56,957 bases of DNA from a virus, in IMG/VR virus record IMGVR_UViG_3300010399_000043, positions 1 to 56,957 of that record. One strand, written 5' to 3'. A program made the position numbers and the translations under genes. This document shows positions 48,536 to 56,347 of the stretch, one piece after another. The notes beneath the pieces were generated by a model, which did no database searches, had not been told where the DNA came from, and saw only the letters and a list, made by a program, of their open reading frames with translations. How positions within the stretch are numbered: the first letter of the stretch is position 1; each line of letters opens with the position of its first letter.

Positions 48536-49260
48536 ACGTCACCGAGCAACTCCGCCGAGACGGGATCGCGGTCCTGCCGCGCAGGTTCGAGAACGTGGCA
48601 GGCATGGTACGCCATCTCGACTCCTGCCCAGAGTACGCGAACCACGTCAGGCAGAGGAAGCCGCCGGTACAGGGTGGACTGGGTACACACCCGTGGATGT
48701 GTAGGGACATGCACGACGTGCTGCGCGCACCGGGTTGGCTGGAAACAGCGCTGTCGACCTACGGGATCGCCAAGGAGTACCTGGGGCAGAAGCCGCTCCT
48801 TTACAGCGTCAACGTGTTCTACACAGAGCCGCAGCCCCCGGCACCGAAGGCCGACATCCAGGGGTGGCACAGGGACGCGGACGACGAGGCATTCCTCGCG
48901 CTGTTTGCCTACCTGACGGATGTCCATCAGCCTGAGGACGGCGCGCACGAGTACGTGCTGGGGTCGCAGGGGGACGAGATCAAGAACGACAGGGACCAGC
49001 CTGCGGCATCCTCGCGCATACGTCAGGTCCTCGGTGATGCCGGCAGGATGTTCCTGTCCGATCCGCGCGGGATGCACAGGGGCCTTGTTCCGCAGCACAG
49101 GCGCAGGGCCATAGCGTGGGCGCGATGGGGTGTCAGCGATCCGCCACCCAGCTATATCTGGGACATGCTTGAACCCATTCCGGCAGAGCAACTGGGTTAC
49201 GGCAGATACCCGGACGAGCAGGAGTTACGCGACGCGATAAGACTGGTGGTTACTGCGTGA
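48532..49260 (+). CDS. Phytanoyl-CoA dioxygenase-like Fe(II)/2-oxoglutarate enzyme
   Basis: ATG 48532 (MNVTEQLRRDGIAVLPRRFE...) gives 242 residues. QGWHRDADDEAFLALFAYLT near residue 105 has the H-x-D iron-binding pair, and GMHRGLVPQHRRRAIAWARW near 180-195 the distal His and the Arg that binds 2-oxoglutarate. EDGAHEYVLGSQ is the turn common in this family. Such enzymes hydroxylate or epimerise small molecules; in phages some modify DNA bases. It fits a sugar or base modification role here. Confidence 0.8.
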   Translation: MNVTEQLRRDGIAVLPRRFENVAGMVRHLDSCPEYANHVRQRKPPVQGGLGTHPWMCRDMHDVLRAPGWLETALSTYGIAKEYLGQKPLLYSVNVFYTEPQPPAPKADIQGWHRDADDEAFLALFAYLTDVHQPEDGAHEYVLGSQGDEIKNDRDQPAASSRIRQVLGDAGRMFLSDPRGMHRGLVPQHRRRAIAWARWGVSDPPPSYIWDMLEPIPAEQLGYGRYPDEQELRDAIRLVVTA

Positions 49261-49436
49261 GCGATCCGGGTGACAAAAAGAGGACGACGCGGGTTCAGCT
49301 CGAGCTGCCCGAGGCAGCGATGGATCGGCTGCGGTCGCTGCGTGATAGAACAGAGGCCGCCTCGTACTCGGAGGTCGTCAGACGCGCTCTGCAGCTGTAT
49401 GAGGCGACGTTGAACGAGACGAGGATCATCCCATGA
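49257..49436 (+). CDS. CopG-like ribbon-helix-helix protein (59 aa)
   Basis: GTG 49257 overlaps the previous stop. The product is KKRTTRVQLELPEAAMDRLR followed by SLRDRTEAASYSEVVRRALQLYEA. The pattern, one strand with alternating residues (RVQLELP), a helix, then SYSEVVRRAL, is the standard CopG/Arc fold. It may autoregulate the end of the island or act as an antitoxin-like regulator; no toxin is obvious next to it. Confidence 0.75.
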   Translation: MSDPGDKKRTTRVQLELPEAAMDRLRSLRDRTEAASYSEVVRRALQLYEATLNETRIIP

Positions 49437-49855
49437 GCCAGGACGTGGCCAAGCTGCGGGAAGAGATGGAGCGGTCCATCCTGAAGATCCTGGGTGAGGA
49501 GATCAGGCTGGTCGCTAGACAGGAATACAACTGCGAGACCTGCGGCGAACCCACCGTGTGGATGGTCAAGCCGGGAACCTTGGAGCGCGCTGTGTCGCGC
49601 ATCGTTGCCAGCATCGAGGCCGGTGCCGAGCTCGCGGCGAAGAGAGTCGCCTACCGCGCGGTCGGTGTCGATGCTGATCCGAAGGGCAGGAACCCGGACG
49701 GGTCCGACTACCATCTGATGGCTGCGATCGACGAGCGCCTTGCAGAGAAGAGCACCGAGATCGATCAGCTCAAGGCCCGACTGGCGGTCCTGGAGGAATA
49801 CCCGGACACCTACGGCCCGGGCCTCGACTCCTGGACGACGGAGGTAGGCTCATGA
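49433..49855 (+). CDS. Coiled-coil protein with Cys pair (140 aa)
   Basis: ATG 49433 overlaps the previous stop (ATGA). Features: CETCGEPTVWMV (CxxC) near residue 34, a helix (ERAVSRIVASIEAGAELAAK), then EKSTEIDQLKARLAVLEEY, a short coiled coil. No family is recognised. Confidence 0.6.
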   Translation: MSQDVAKLREEMERSILKILGEEIRLVARQEYNCETCGEPTVWMVKPGTLERAVSRIVASIEAGAELAAKRVAYRAVGVDADPKGRNPDGSDYHLMAAIDERLAEKSTEIDQLKARLAVLEEYPDTYGPGLDSWTTEVGS

Positions 49856-50088
49856 CGAGGCGGGATGCCGCTGTGTTCGGTGGTGCCTTGGTCGCAGGGA
49901 TCCTGCTCGCCGGGCTCGCTGTCACCGGGGGCAACAGCGGTCGGGCCTTTCCGACCATCATGATAGGCACAGAGGAGGACGCGCTCAGCATCCTGCATGA
50001 GGGCGTCAACTGGGGCTATCAATGCGTCGCGTTCCGCAACACCCGCGAGGAGTGCCACGCGCGGGTCGACAAGGCGATGAAGCATTAA
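49852..50088 (+). CDS. Small membrane-anchored protein (78 aa)
   Basis: ATG overlap with the previous gene. An N-terminal helix AAVFGGALVAGILLAGLAV spans the membrane; the rest (about 50 residues) holds two cysteines (QCVAF, EECHAR). No family is recognised. Confidence 0.6.
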   Translation: MTRRDAAVFGGALVAGILLAGLAVTGGNSGRAFPTIMIGTEEDALSILHEGVNWGYQCVAFRNTREECHARVDKAMKH

Positions 50089-50153
50089 GTACACGCCGGG
50101 CTCGCGGTATGACAGGGGTGCAGACCTCAACCCCCGGAGCAGGAGCAGTCAGC

Positions 50154-50570
50154 ATGACCATCGAGTTCACCCCGCGGCCGTCGCGCGGCATCTGTCTGTC
50201 GTCGCCTGACGGTGCTTACCTGGACGTGCGCATCGACAGGATGCAGGTCATCGTCGTCGGTCCCATGCGCCACGCGCCTGTCGAGTACCTGAGAGCCTTG
50301 TGCGAGGCCTTCGACAACGACAGCATCGAGCTGGTCAGCGCTGAGTTCATGACCATGAAAAATGATGACCTGGCCGATCAATCGCCTGAGGTGCGGGCCG
50401 AGCGCGACAGGATCGCTATGCTGCGCGGCTTTGTCTCCATGGAGTTCGAGCAGCACGGTGTGCTCGACGAGCAGGTCGCCGTGCAGACTACCGAGGACAC
50501 GGTGCGGGATGACGATCTCACTCTTTCCCGACGCCGGCCCGAGGATCCGCCGTTGGCGCAGTCCAACTGA
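50154..50570 (+). CDS. Hypothetical protein (138 aa)
   Basis: ATG 50154 (MTIEFTPRPSRGICLSSPD...) has AGGAG upstream and is preferred to ATG 50109. It starts with a beta-rich half (LDVRIDRMQVIVVGPM), then an acidic helical half. No family is recognised. Confidence 0.6.
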   Translation: MTIEFTPRPSRGICLSSPDGAYLDVRIDRMQVIVVGPMRHAPVEYLRALCEAFDNDSIELVSAEFMTMKNDDLADQSPEVRAERDRIAMLRGFVSMEFEQHGVLDEQVAVQTTEDTVRDDDLTLSRRRPEDPPLAQSN

Positions 50571-50584
50571 GGACGGGGAGATCG

Positions 50585-50674
50585 ATGACCCTGCCTGAGG
50601 TTGCGGTCATCGGCTTGTTCGTCGCGGTCATGGTCATCGGCCTGGTGCTGGTGCTCACCGGAAGGAGGCGTTGA
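50585..50674 (+). CDS. Tiny membrane peptide (29 aa)
   Basis: ATG 50585 is preceded by GGGGAGATCG. The 29-residue product is one hydrophobic helix (PEVAVIGLFVAVMVIGLVLV) ending in TGRRR. The good ribosome site and the overlap with the next start support it as a real gene in spite of its size. Confidence 0.5.
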   Translation: MTLPEVAVIGLFVAVMVIGLVLVLTGRRR

Positions 50675-50739
50675 TGGGCTGGGACATGGTCATGGTGCTG
50701 GTCGTGCTCGCCCTGATCCTGTTCCTTCTGTCGCGTTGA
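50674..50739 (+). CDS. Tiny membrane peptide (21 aa)
   Basis: ATG 50674 overlaps the previous stop and follows GGAAGGAGGCGTTG, an ideal ribosome site. The product MGWDMVMVLVVLALILFLLS-R is a single membrane helix. It may belong with the peptide before it. Confidence 0.45.
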   Translation: MGWDMVMVLVVLALILFLLSR

Positions 50740-50757
50740 GGAAAAAAGGGAAAGGTC

Positions 50758-51009
50758 ATGACCAAGCTGTCCCGTCACTGCATCTACTGCAGGATCGTCC
50801 CCGACGCCGAACCATTCGAGATCGCGGACGTTTTGACTGAGCCCTTCGATGATGAAAGCCCGCGTGGGGTTGTGCAGGTGATCGGCTGTCGGCAGCCGCA
50901 CTGCGTCAAGAGGCCCATGGTCAAGGTCAGGGACGGCAACGTCGCGGCAGCGGACGAGGCCTGGCATGGGCAGCTGTACGACTACCAGCTGACGAGTACC
51001 AGCACATGA
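50758..51009 (+). CDS. Cys-containing hypothetical protein (83 aa)
   Basis: Preceded by AAAAAAGGGAAAGGTC. CIYC (residue 8-11) and CRQPHC (near 44) could form a zinc site. Its GC-rich end overlaps the connector gene by ATGA. No family is recognised. It closes the accessory island. Confidence 0.6.
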   Translation: MTKLSRHCIYCRIVPDAEPFEIADVLTEPFDDESPRGVVQVIGCRQPHCVKRPMVKVRDGNVAAADEAWHGQLYDYQLTSTST

Positions 51010-51380
51010 ACCTGCACGGCATCGTCCGCGCGGCGATCGGCATGGTCAACCCGCACCAGCCGGTCGTGCTGCGCCGATCCGCGGGCTACACGACCAGCCC
51101 TGCCGGCCGCCAGATCCCGGCCTACGAGGCGCCGGTGACGGTGCAGGGCCAGGTGCAGTCGATGACGACAAAGGACCTGCGCCAGCTCGAGGCGCTCAAC
51201 ATCCAGAACTCCGAGGTGGCGATCTATCTGGATGGGTTCCTGGACGGCGTCGTTCGCATGTCGCAGAAGGGAGGCGACCTGATCACGACCGCGGACGGCA
51301 AGGTGTGGCTGACGACCAACGTGCTCGAGCAGTGGCCGGATTGGGTGAAGGTCGCGGTCACGCTGCAGAACGGGAGCTGA
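51006..51380 (+). CDS. Head-tail connector/tail completion-type protein
   Basis: A 124-residue protein with the order LHGIVRAAIGMVNPHQPVVL, RRSAGYTTSPAGRQIPAYE, LNIQNSEVAIYLDGFLDGVV and TTNVLEQWPDWVKVAVTLQ. This is a standard protein of myovirus morphogenesis operons, found between head completion and tail sheath genes (from memory of Bcep-type and related phages). It probably joins head and tail. It resumes the structural gene order interrupted after 34271. Confidence 0.78.
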   Translation: MNLHGIVRAAIGMVNPHQPVVLRRSAGYTTSPAGRQIPAYEAPVTVQGQVQSMTTKDLRQLEALNIQNSEVAIYLDGFLDGVVRMSQKGGDLITTADGKVWLTTNVLEQWPDWVKVAVTLQNGS

Positions 51381-51385
51381 TCAAG

Positions 51386-51664
51386 ATGTTCGACTTCTGC
51401 TCGGTCTGCGTGACACCTGAGATCTGCCGCACCCACAGGCGCTGCGATCTGCCCTCCGCTGAGATCGTCGATCTCGGCGCCTACCGCGAGGATCGCATCA
51501 AGAAGGCAGTCCTCGCGGGTGCGAACAGGTACCTGGCGCGGCGCGGTGAGCCCCTTTTGGAGATGGGCACAACAGGCGATCTTTTGTGCGATCTCCGCGA
51601 GGCGAACGCGCATGATCGATCGGCGACCGACGCGCCGTCTCCGAACGAGTGCGTGGATCCATGA
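51386..51664 (+). CDS. Hypothetical protein (92 aa)
   Basis: ATG 51386 (MFDFCSVCVTPEICRTHRR...). Cys pairs CSVC and C...HRRC at the N-terminus could form a zinc site; the C-terminal half is helical and charged. It overlaps the next gene by ATGA. No family is recognised. Confidence 0.6.
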   Translation: MFDFCSVCVTPEICRTHRRCDLPSAEIVDLGAYREDRIKKAVLAGANRYLARRGEPLLEMGTTGDLLCDLREANAHDRSATDAPSPNECVDP

Positions 51665-51873
51665 TCAAGATCATCGCGGTTCACATCGATCGCGCCGACT
51701 ACGCCGAGCGGGTGCGTGTGCAGACCCTGCGCTGGGCCGAGGGTTACCCGTATCACAACTCGGTCGACAACGAGTGCTGCCCCGACTTCTCCTGCTGCCA
51801 GCCGCGCCTGTTCGAGAGCGATGCGGGCGAGCGCTGGAAGCACTACCACGACAAGCACGGAAGGCGCAACTGA
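51661..51873 (+). CDS. Small Cys/His-rich protein (70 aa)
   Basis: ATG 51661 (MIKIIAVHIDRADYAERVR...). It contains DNECCPDFSCCQ and a final WKHYHDKHGRRN; two CC pairs and nearby His suggest a metal site. Many phages have small proteins with a 'DECCPDFSCC' motif, from memory, of unknown function. Confidence 0.7.
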   Translation: MIKIIAVHIDRADYAERVRVQTLRWAEGYPYHNSVDNECCPDFSCCQPRLFESDAGERWKHYHDKHGRRN

Positions 51874-52298
51874 TGACCGAGTCCGACAGCGTCGTGTACC
51901 TGGCGCTGATCGCGGCGGCCTCTGGATTCCTGTCGCCGATCTTTCTCTCTGTCCTGCACAACCGGCAGCTGAAGGCGAAGGAAGCGCGCGACTACAAGCG
52001 GCAGGATGAGGTCGCGTCGAGGGTCGCGGCGTTGCAGGTGCAGACCGAGAAGTCGGCGGGCGAGGTGCAGAAGCAGCTGGTCGTGATCCACACCCTTGTG
52101 AACTCCAAGTTCACGTTGGTCAACGCCAAGCTGACCCAAGAGATGCAGGAGCGGTTGGTCGCGTTGGACGCATTGCTGGCCCTCAACGTGGTGGCAGGCA
52201 CCGACAGCACCGAGGCCGGTCTGGAGACCCTGCGCAAGCTGGAGCAATCGGCGGAGGCCTTGCGGCGCGAGATCTCCGAGCGGACACCAGAGGTTTGA
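51873..52298 (+). CDS. Membrane-anchored coiled-coil protein (141 aa)
   Basis: ATG 51873 overlaps the previous stop. The N-terminus is a membrane helix (VVYLALIAAASGFLSPIFLS), then a long coiled coil (EVASRVAALQVQTEKSAGEV, QKQLVVIHTLVNSKFTLVNA). Such a layout is found in phage i-spanins and in small tail-region proteins; the partner is not clear. Confidence 0.65.
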   Translation: MTESDSVVYLALIAAASGFLSPIFLSVLHNRQLKAKEARDYKRQDEVASRVAALQVQTEKSAGEVQKQLVVIHTLVNSKFTLVNAKLTQEMQERLVALDALLALNVVAGTDSTEAGLETLRKLEQSAEALRREISERTPEV

Positions 52299-52305
52299 CT
52301 GGGGG

Positions 52306-52845
52306 ATGGCCGGCACCGTTACAGGGGGCAGGAAGCTCGGCGTGTATCTGGCGAAGCTGGCGAAGTCCGTCGAGAAGCGCGAGCTCAAGGTGGGCTTCCT
52401 GTCGGGTGCTACCTACCCTGACGGGACGTCGGTCGCCATGGTCGCCGCGATCCAGGAGTTCGGCGCACCGGCGGCCGGCATCCCGCCCCGCCCCTTCATG
52501 CGGACAACGGTCGCCCAGCACTCGCGTGATTGGGGGCGGGTGCTGGCTGCGGCGATGAGGGCAACCGGTGGCGACGCCTCGGCCGCCTGGAACATGCTGG
52601 GTGAGCACGTCGCCGGGCAGGTGCGCGAGGCGATCGCCGGGCTGCAGTCGCCGCCCCTGTCGCAGGTCACCCTCATGCTGCGCATGATGCGGGTGGAGCA
52701 GCCCGGCCTGCGCGTGACGGGTCGGGTCGTGGGTGAGGCAGCAGCGCGGGTCGCCGCGGGTGAACGCGCCTCGGGTGTGGCCACAAAGCCGCTTGTCGAC
52801 CGAGGCATTCTGATAGGTGCTGTCGACTACGAGGTGGAGGGGTGA
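52306..52845 (+). CDS. Tail completion/minor tail-type protein
   Basis: A 179-residue protein with ELKVGFLSGATYPDGTSVAM, VAAIQEFGAPAAGIPPRPFM, then VREAIAGLQSPPLS and KPLVDRGILIGAVDYEV. IPPRPFMR and VD.G.L...I.Y.V are marks of the HK97 gp10/neck-type family that sits at the tail-head junction. It lies in the expected place before the tail terminator. Confidence 0.82.
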   Translation: MAGTVTGGRKLGVYLAKLAKSVEKRELKVGFLSGATYPDGTSVAMVAAIQEFGAPAAGIPPRPFMRTTVAQHSRDWGRVLAAAMRATGGDASAAWNMLGEHVAGQVREAIAGLQSPPLSQVTLMLRMMRVEQPGLRVTGRVVGEAAARVAAGERASGVATKPLVDRGILIGAVDYEVEG

Positions 52846-52864
52846 TCATGGAGGCTGAGCGCAC

Positions 52865-53248
52865 ATGGACCTTGACTCGGAACTGAACAAGATGCGGCGT
52901 GACGTGGCGGAGCTGCGTGAGGCGATGGTCACCATCCGACCTTTGCAGAGCTACACCCCCGGCATCGGCAACGCGCCGCCTCCCACCCCGATCTTGGACG
53001 ACCTGATACCTCGACTCGAGGTTCGCATCTCGACGATCGGCACCGCTGTGGACGCGCTGGTGTCACAGGTCGACGCCCTGACCCGCCGCATGGCAACGGC
53101 CGAGGCTGCGCACGAACGCCACGTGCACGAGGTCGAGGACAAGACCTCGATCCTGCAGACCGACTCGATGCGCACCGGTGAGGCACCCGCTGCCCCGCCG
53201 CACACCAGCCACCCCCGCGTCCACAAAAAGAAGAAGGGGCACGAGTGA
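52865..53248 (+). CDS. Coiled-coil protein (127 aa)
   Basis: ATG 52865. An N-terminal coiled coil (LDSELNKMRRDVAELREAMV) is followed by a Pro-rich part, a second coiled coil (VDALVSQVDALTRRMATAEA) and a His/Lys-rich tail (HPRVHKKKKGHE). No family is recognised. It overlaps the next gene by GTGA. Confidence 0.6.
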   Translation: MDLDSELNKMRRDVAELREAMVTIRPLQSYTPGIGNAPPPTPILDDLIPRLEVRISTIGTAVDALVSQVDALTRRMATAEAAHERHVHEVEDKTSILQTDSMRTGEAPAAPPHTSHPRVHKKKKGHE

Positions 53249-53457
53249 CGACCCCTGTCATCGTAAAGCTCTCGATGCCTTGGACCAGCTACTCGCACGA
53301 CTACCGCTACTTCGTGGTCACCCAAGCCGAGCGCATCGAGTTCTCTGACGGCACCGTCGCGCAGCTGCTCGGCGACGTGTGGCTCGACGTGTGGGTTGAC
53401 CGCCCGGCAGGCCCGAGCGAGGCCCACCGCTTCGTCGCGGCGACGATCGGGGTGTAG
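53245..53457 (+). CDS. Small beta-rich hypothetical protein (70 aa)
   Basis: GTG start overlapping the previous stop. The product (TTPVIVKLSMPWTSYSHDYR, YFVVTQAERIEFSDGTVAQL) is beta-rich with many aromatic residues. No family is recognised. The repeated control region lies downstream. Confidence 0.6.
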   Translation: MTTPVIVKLSMPWTSYSHDYRYFVVTQAERIEFSDGTVAQLLGDVWLDVWVDRPAGPSEAHRFVAATIGV

Positions 53458-53506
53458 CACACCGCCCTGACGTGCCTGCTCCCGCCGCTGTGGGGGATCG
53501 CTGGGA

Positions 53507-53592
53507 GGTTTTTCCGGCGCCCCCGCGTGATGACAGCGCGCCACCCCTTGAACCGCCCCTAGCCTCCCCCACAGATGTTGCAATTCTGCAAC
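53507..53592 (+). promoter_or_regulatory. Control module shared with 3247-3378
   Basis: GGTTTTTCCGGCG (53507-53519), CGCCACCCCTTG (53539-53550) and the palindrome GTTGCA-ATTC-TGCAAC (53577-53592) occur in the same order and direction at 3247-3259, 3320-3331 and 3363-3378. CCTCCCCCA is also shared. It lies in the 153-base gap before the tail terminator gene. It may be an operator or promoter for the tail genes. Confidence 0.65.
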
Positions 53593-53610
53593 AGTCCTGA
53601 CAGGTAGTGC

Positions 53611-54333
53611 ATGACCATCACGCTGGCGCCCGATGAGGACGCGGCGCTTACAGCGCTGCGGTCGTTCATACTCGCTGTCCTGCCTGGAGGGACGGAGTGC
53701 ATAGTCGGTCAGGTCAACAGGGTGCCGGAACCCGCTGCCCTTGACTTTGTCGTCATGACCCCGATCCTCGCGCAGCGTCAGGCGACCAACGTGATCACCT
53801 ACGCTGACTGCCGCTGTGTCGGCTCGATCGCCGGCACCGTGATGACGATCACCCAGGTCGACTTCGGGACGATCAGCGTCGGCTCTGTCATCTTCGGTGT
53901 GGACGTCGACGACAGCACGGTCGTCACCGGGACGCTTGGCGGGACGGGTGGTGTCGGCGACTACAGCGTGTCCCCCGCGCAGGTCGTATCCGGCACCCTG
54001 TCGGCGGGTGTCATGAACGCCGACAAGTCGACACGGGTCGTGATCCAGCTGGACGTCCACGGTCCGACCTCCTACAGCAACGCCCAACGCCTGTCGACCC
54101 TGATACGCGACGACTACTGCGCGCTGTTCTTCCAGCGCGCAGGCTACCTGGCGATCTCGCCGATCGACGCCGACGATCCGAGGCAGATCCCATTCATCAA
54201 CGCCGAGTCGCAGTACGAGACGCGGTGGATCGTCGACGCCTCCCTTGACGTTGAGTTCAGGGTGGCCGACATCCCGCAGGAGTTCGCCGACACGGTGGAG
54301 GTCACCACAGTTCTGGCCGACGTCCTTCCCTGA
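53611..54333 (+). CDS. Tail terminator-like protein with inserted beta module
   Basis: A 240-residue protein. Residues 1-64 and 135-240 together look like a tail terminator of the LIC_12616 type (LRSFILAVLPGGTECIVGQV, RVVIQLDVHGPTSYSNAQRL, ALFFQRAGYLAISPI, YETRWIVDASLDVEF). Residues about 65-134 are an extra module, GSIAGTVMTITQVDFGTISV...GTGGVGDYSVSPAQVVSGTL, like those in the genes at 31017 and 54348. So a decoration-type repeat has entered a tail-end protein. Confidence 0.75.
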   Translation: MTITLAPDEDAALTALRSFILAVLPGGTECIVGQVNRVPEPAALDFVVMTPILAQRQATNVITYADCRCVGSIAGTVMTITQVDFGTISVGSVIFGVDVDDSTVVTGTLGGTGGVGDYSVSPAQVVSGTLSAGVMNADKSTRVVIQLDVHGPTSYSNAQRLSTLIRDDYCALFFQRAGYLAISPIDADDPRQIPFINAESQYETRWIVDASLDVEFRVADIPQEFADTVEVTTVLADVLP

Positions 54334-54347
54334 GGAGAGCGCACACC

Positions 54348-56333
54348 ATGTCCACGATTCCTGCAAGTGAGATCGTCCAGGTCAACCCGGCCGTGCTGCC
54401 CGCGGGCGGCAGGGCGCTTGACATCAACGGGGTGATCCTCACCCACTCCACCCGGGTTCCTGTCGGGGCCGTCCAGCCGTTCGCGACCGCGGACGACGTC
54501 TCCGACTACTTCGGCGGTTCCTCCCAGGAGGCGGACCTCGCCGACAACTACTTCAACGGCTTCGAGAACAGCTCGATCAAGCCGGCGCAGCTGTTCTTCA
54601 CGCAGTTCAATCCTACCGCCGTCCCCGCCTACCTGCGCGGCGGCACGATCTCGGGCATCACCCTGCAGCAGCTGCAGCTCCTGTCCGGTACCCTGATCCT
54701 GACGGTCGACGGATACCTGCGCACGTCGGCCTCGATCAGCCTCGCCGCGGCGACCTCGTTCTCGTCGGCTGCTGCCCTGATCCAGGCGGGCTTCGTCGGC
54801 ACCGAGCCGACTGCGGCGACTGTCACGGGTTCCATCGGCCCGGGCACCGCATCCCTCAACGGGTACATCGACGGCAACATCCTGACGGCGACGACCGTCA
54901 CCGGCACCCTGCGCGTCGGCGGATCGGTCGGCGGTTCAGGCGTCGCCGCAGGCACGCGCATCACCGGGCAGCTGTCGGGTGTTGACGGGGCGGCCGGCAC
55001 CTACGCTGTGTCGATCTCGCAGACCGTCGCCGCGACCGCGATGACCCTGACCTTCGGCATCCTGACGGTCGCGTCTGTCGCCTCGGGCTTCGTCGACACC
55101 GGGCAGACGGTGACCGGGACCGGCGGCGGCGGTGTGACGGCCGGCACCATCATCACGGCCGGCCTGTCGGGAACCGGCGGCACCGGCACCTACATCGTCG
55201 CACCCTCGGGCACGGTGTCGAGCACGACCCTTGTCCTGAAGGCGACCTCGCTGACGGTGACCTACGACAGCACCAGCAACTCCTTCCTGCTGACCTCGGG
55301 TGTGTCGGGCGCCGCCTCGACCGTGACCTTCGCGACAGGGACGCTCGCCGCAGCGATCAACTTCACGCAAGCCGAGGCCGCCGTCCTGTCCCAGGGTGCC
55401 AACCCGGCGATCCCCGGCACGTTCATGGACGCGATAACCGACGTCACCCAGAACTGGGCGACCTTCATGACGGCCTTCGACCCTGACAGCGCCTCCGGCT
55501 TCAACACCCAGAAGCTGCTGTTCGCGCAGTGGACCGCTGAGTCCAACAATCGCTATGCCTACGTGTGCTGGGATCCGGACGAGGGCCCGACAGGGACCAA
55601 TCCCGACGTCGCCTCCCTCGGCTGGCTGCTCAATCAGTCGAACTCGTCGGGCACCTTCCTGTTCGGTCAGGGGGTCGGGGCCAGCAACGGTGCGGGTGAC
55701 GCCGTTCCCGTCACCGCGAACTACGCGGCCTTCATCTGCGGTGCTGCCGCCTCCATCAACTTCGAGCAGTTCAACGGCCGCACGACCTTCGCCTTCCGCA
55801 TCCAGTCCGGCCTGTTCCCGACGGTCACCGATGCGACCAGCGCGAACAACCTGCTGCAGAACGGGTACAACTACTACGGCGCCTATGCCACCGCGAACGA
55901 CGACTTCATCTGGGTATACAACGGGCAGATCTCGGGCGAGTTCCTGTGGATGGACTCGTACATCAACCAGATCTGGATGAACAACGCCTTCCAGCTGGCA
56001 CTGATGGTCCTGCTCAAGTCGGCGAAGTCGATCCCGTACAACACGGCTGGCTACTCGCTGATCTCGGCTGCCCTTCTCGACCCGATCCTTGCCGCTGTCA
56101 ACTTCGGCGCGATCAGGCCGGGCATCACTTTGTCCGAGTCGCAGGCGGCGCAGGTCAACAGCCAGGCGGGTGTGAAGATCGACGATATCCTGAACAGGCA
56201 GGGCTGGTACCTGCAGGTCCGCGACGCCAGCCCGCAGGTCCGGCAGGCCCGCGGCACCCCGCCCTGCACTTTCTGGTATATGGACGGGCAATCGGTTCAG
56301 AGGATAGTCTTGGCGTCCATTGAATTGACTTGA
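54348..56333 (+). CDS. Tail sheath protein (DUF3383) with inserted repeats
   Basis: A 661-residue contractile sheath protein. The N-terminal part (VILTHSTRVPVGAVQPFATA, DYFGGSSQEADLADNYFNGF, PAQLFFTQFNPTAVPAYLRG) and the C-terminal part (FAAFICGAAASINFEQ-like, TTFAFRIQSGLFPTV, QNGYNYYGAYATANDDFIWV, VQRIVLASIELT) fit the DUF3383 family. Residues about 155-300 hold two copies of the GTL..G..V.G.G...GTYIV..S.TVSSTT module that would stick out of the sheath. It proves a myovirus tail. Confidence 0.92.
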   Translation: MSTIPASEIVQVNPAVLPAGGRALDINGVILTHSTRVPVGAVQPFATADDVSDYFGGSSQEADLADNYFNGFENSSIKPAQLFFTQFNPTAVPAYLRGGTISGITLQQLQLLSGTLILTVDGYLRTSASISLAAATSFSSAAALIQAGFVGTEPTAATVTGSIGPGTASLNGYIDGNILTATTVTGTLRVGGSVGGSGVAAGTRITGQLSGVDGAAGTYAVSISQTVAATAMTLTFGILTVASVASGFVDTGQTVTGTGGGGVTAGTIITAGLSGTGGTGTYIVAPSGTVSSTTLVLKATSLTVTYDSTSNSFLLTSGVSGAASTVTFATGTLAAAINFTQAEAAVLSQGANPAIPGTFMDAITDVTQNWATFMTAFDPDSASGFNTQKLLFAQWTAESNNRYAYVCWDPDEGPTGTNPDVASLGWLLNQSNSSGTFLFGQGVGASNGAGDAVPVTANYAAFICGAAASINFEQFNGRTTFAFRIQSGLFPTVTDATSANNLLQNGYNYYGAYATANDDFIWVYNGQISGEFLWMDSYINQIWMNNAFQLALMVLLKSAKSIPYNTAGYSLISAALLDPILAAVNFGAIRPGITLSESQAAQVNSQAGVKIDDILNRQGWYLQVRDASPQVRQARGTPPCTFWYMDGQSVQRIVLASIELT

Positions 56334-56347
56334 CCGATCCTGGCGAC

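Noticed and set aside
52951-56291. Long minus-strand frames opposite the tail genes
   Set aside because: They mirror the sheath and terminator-like genes and have no recognisable domain or ribosome site.
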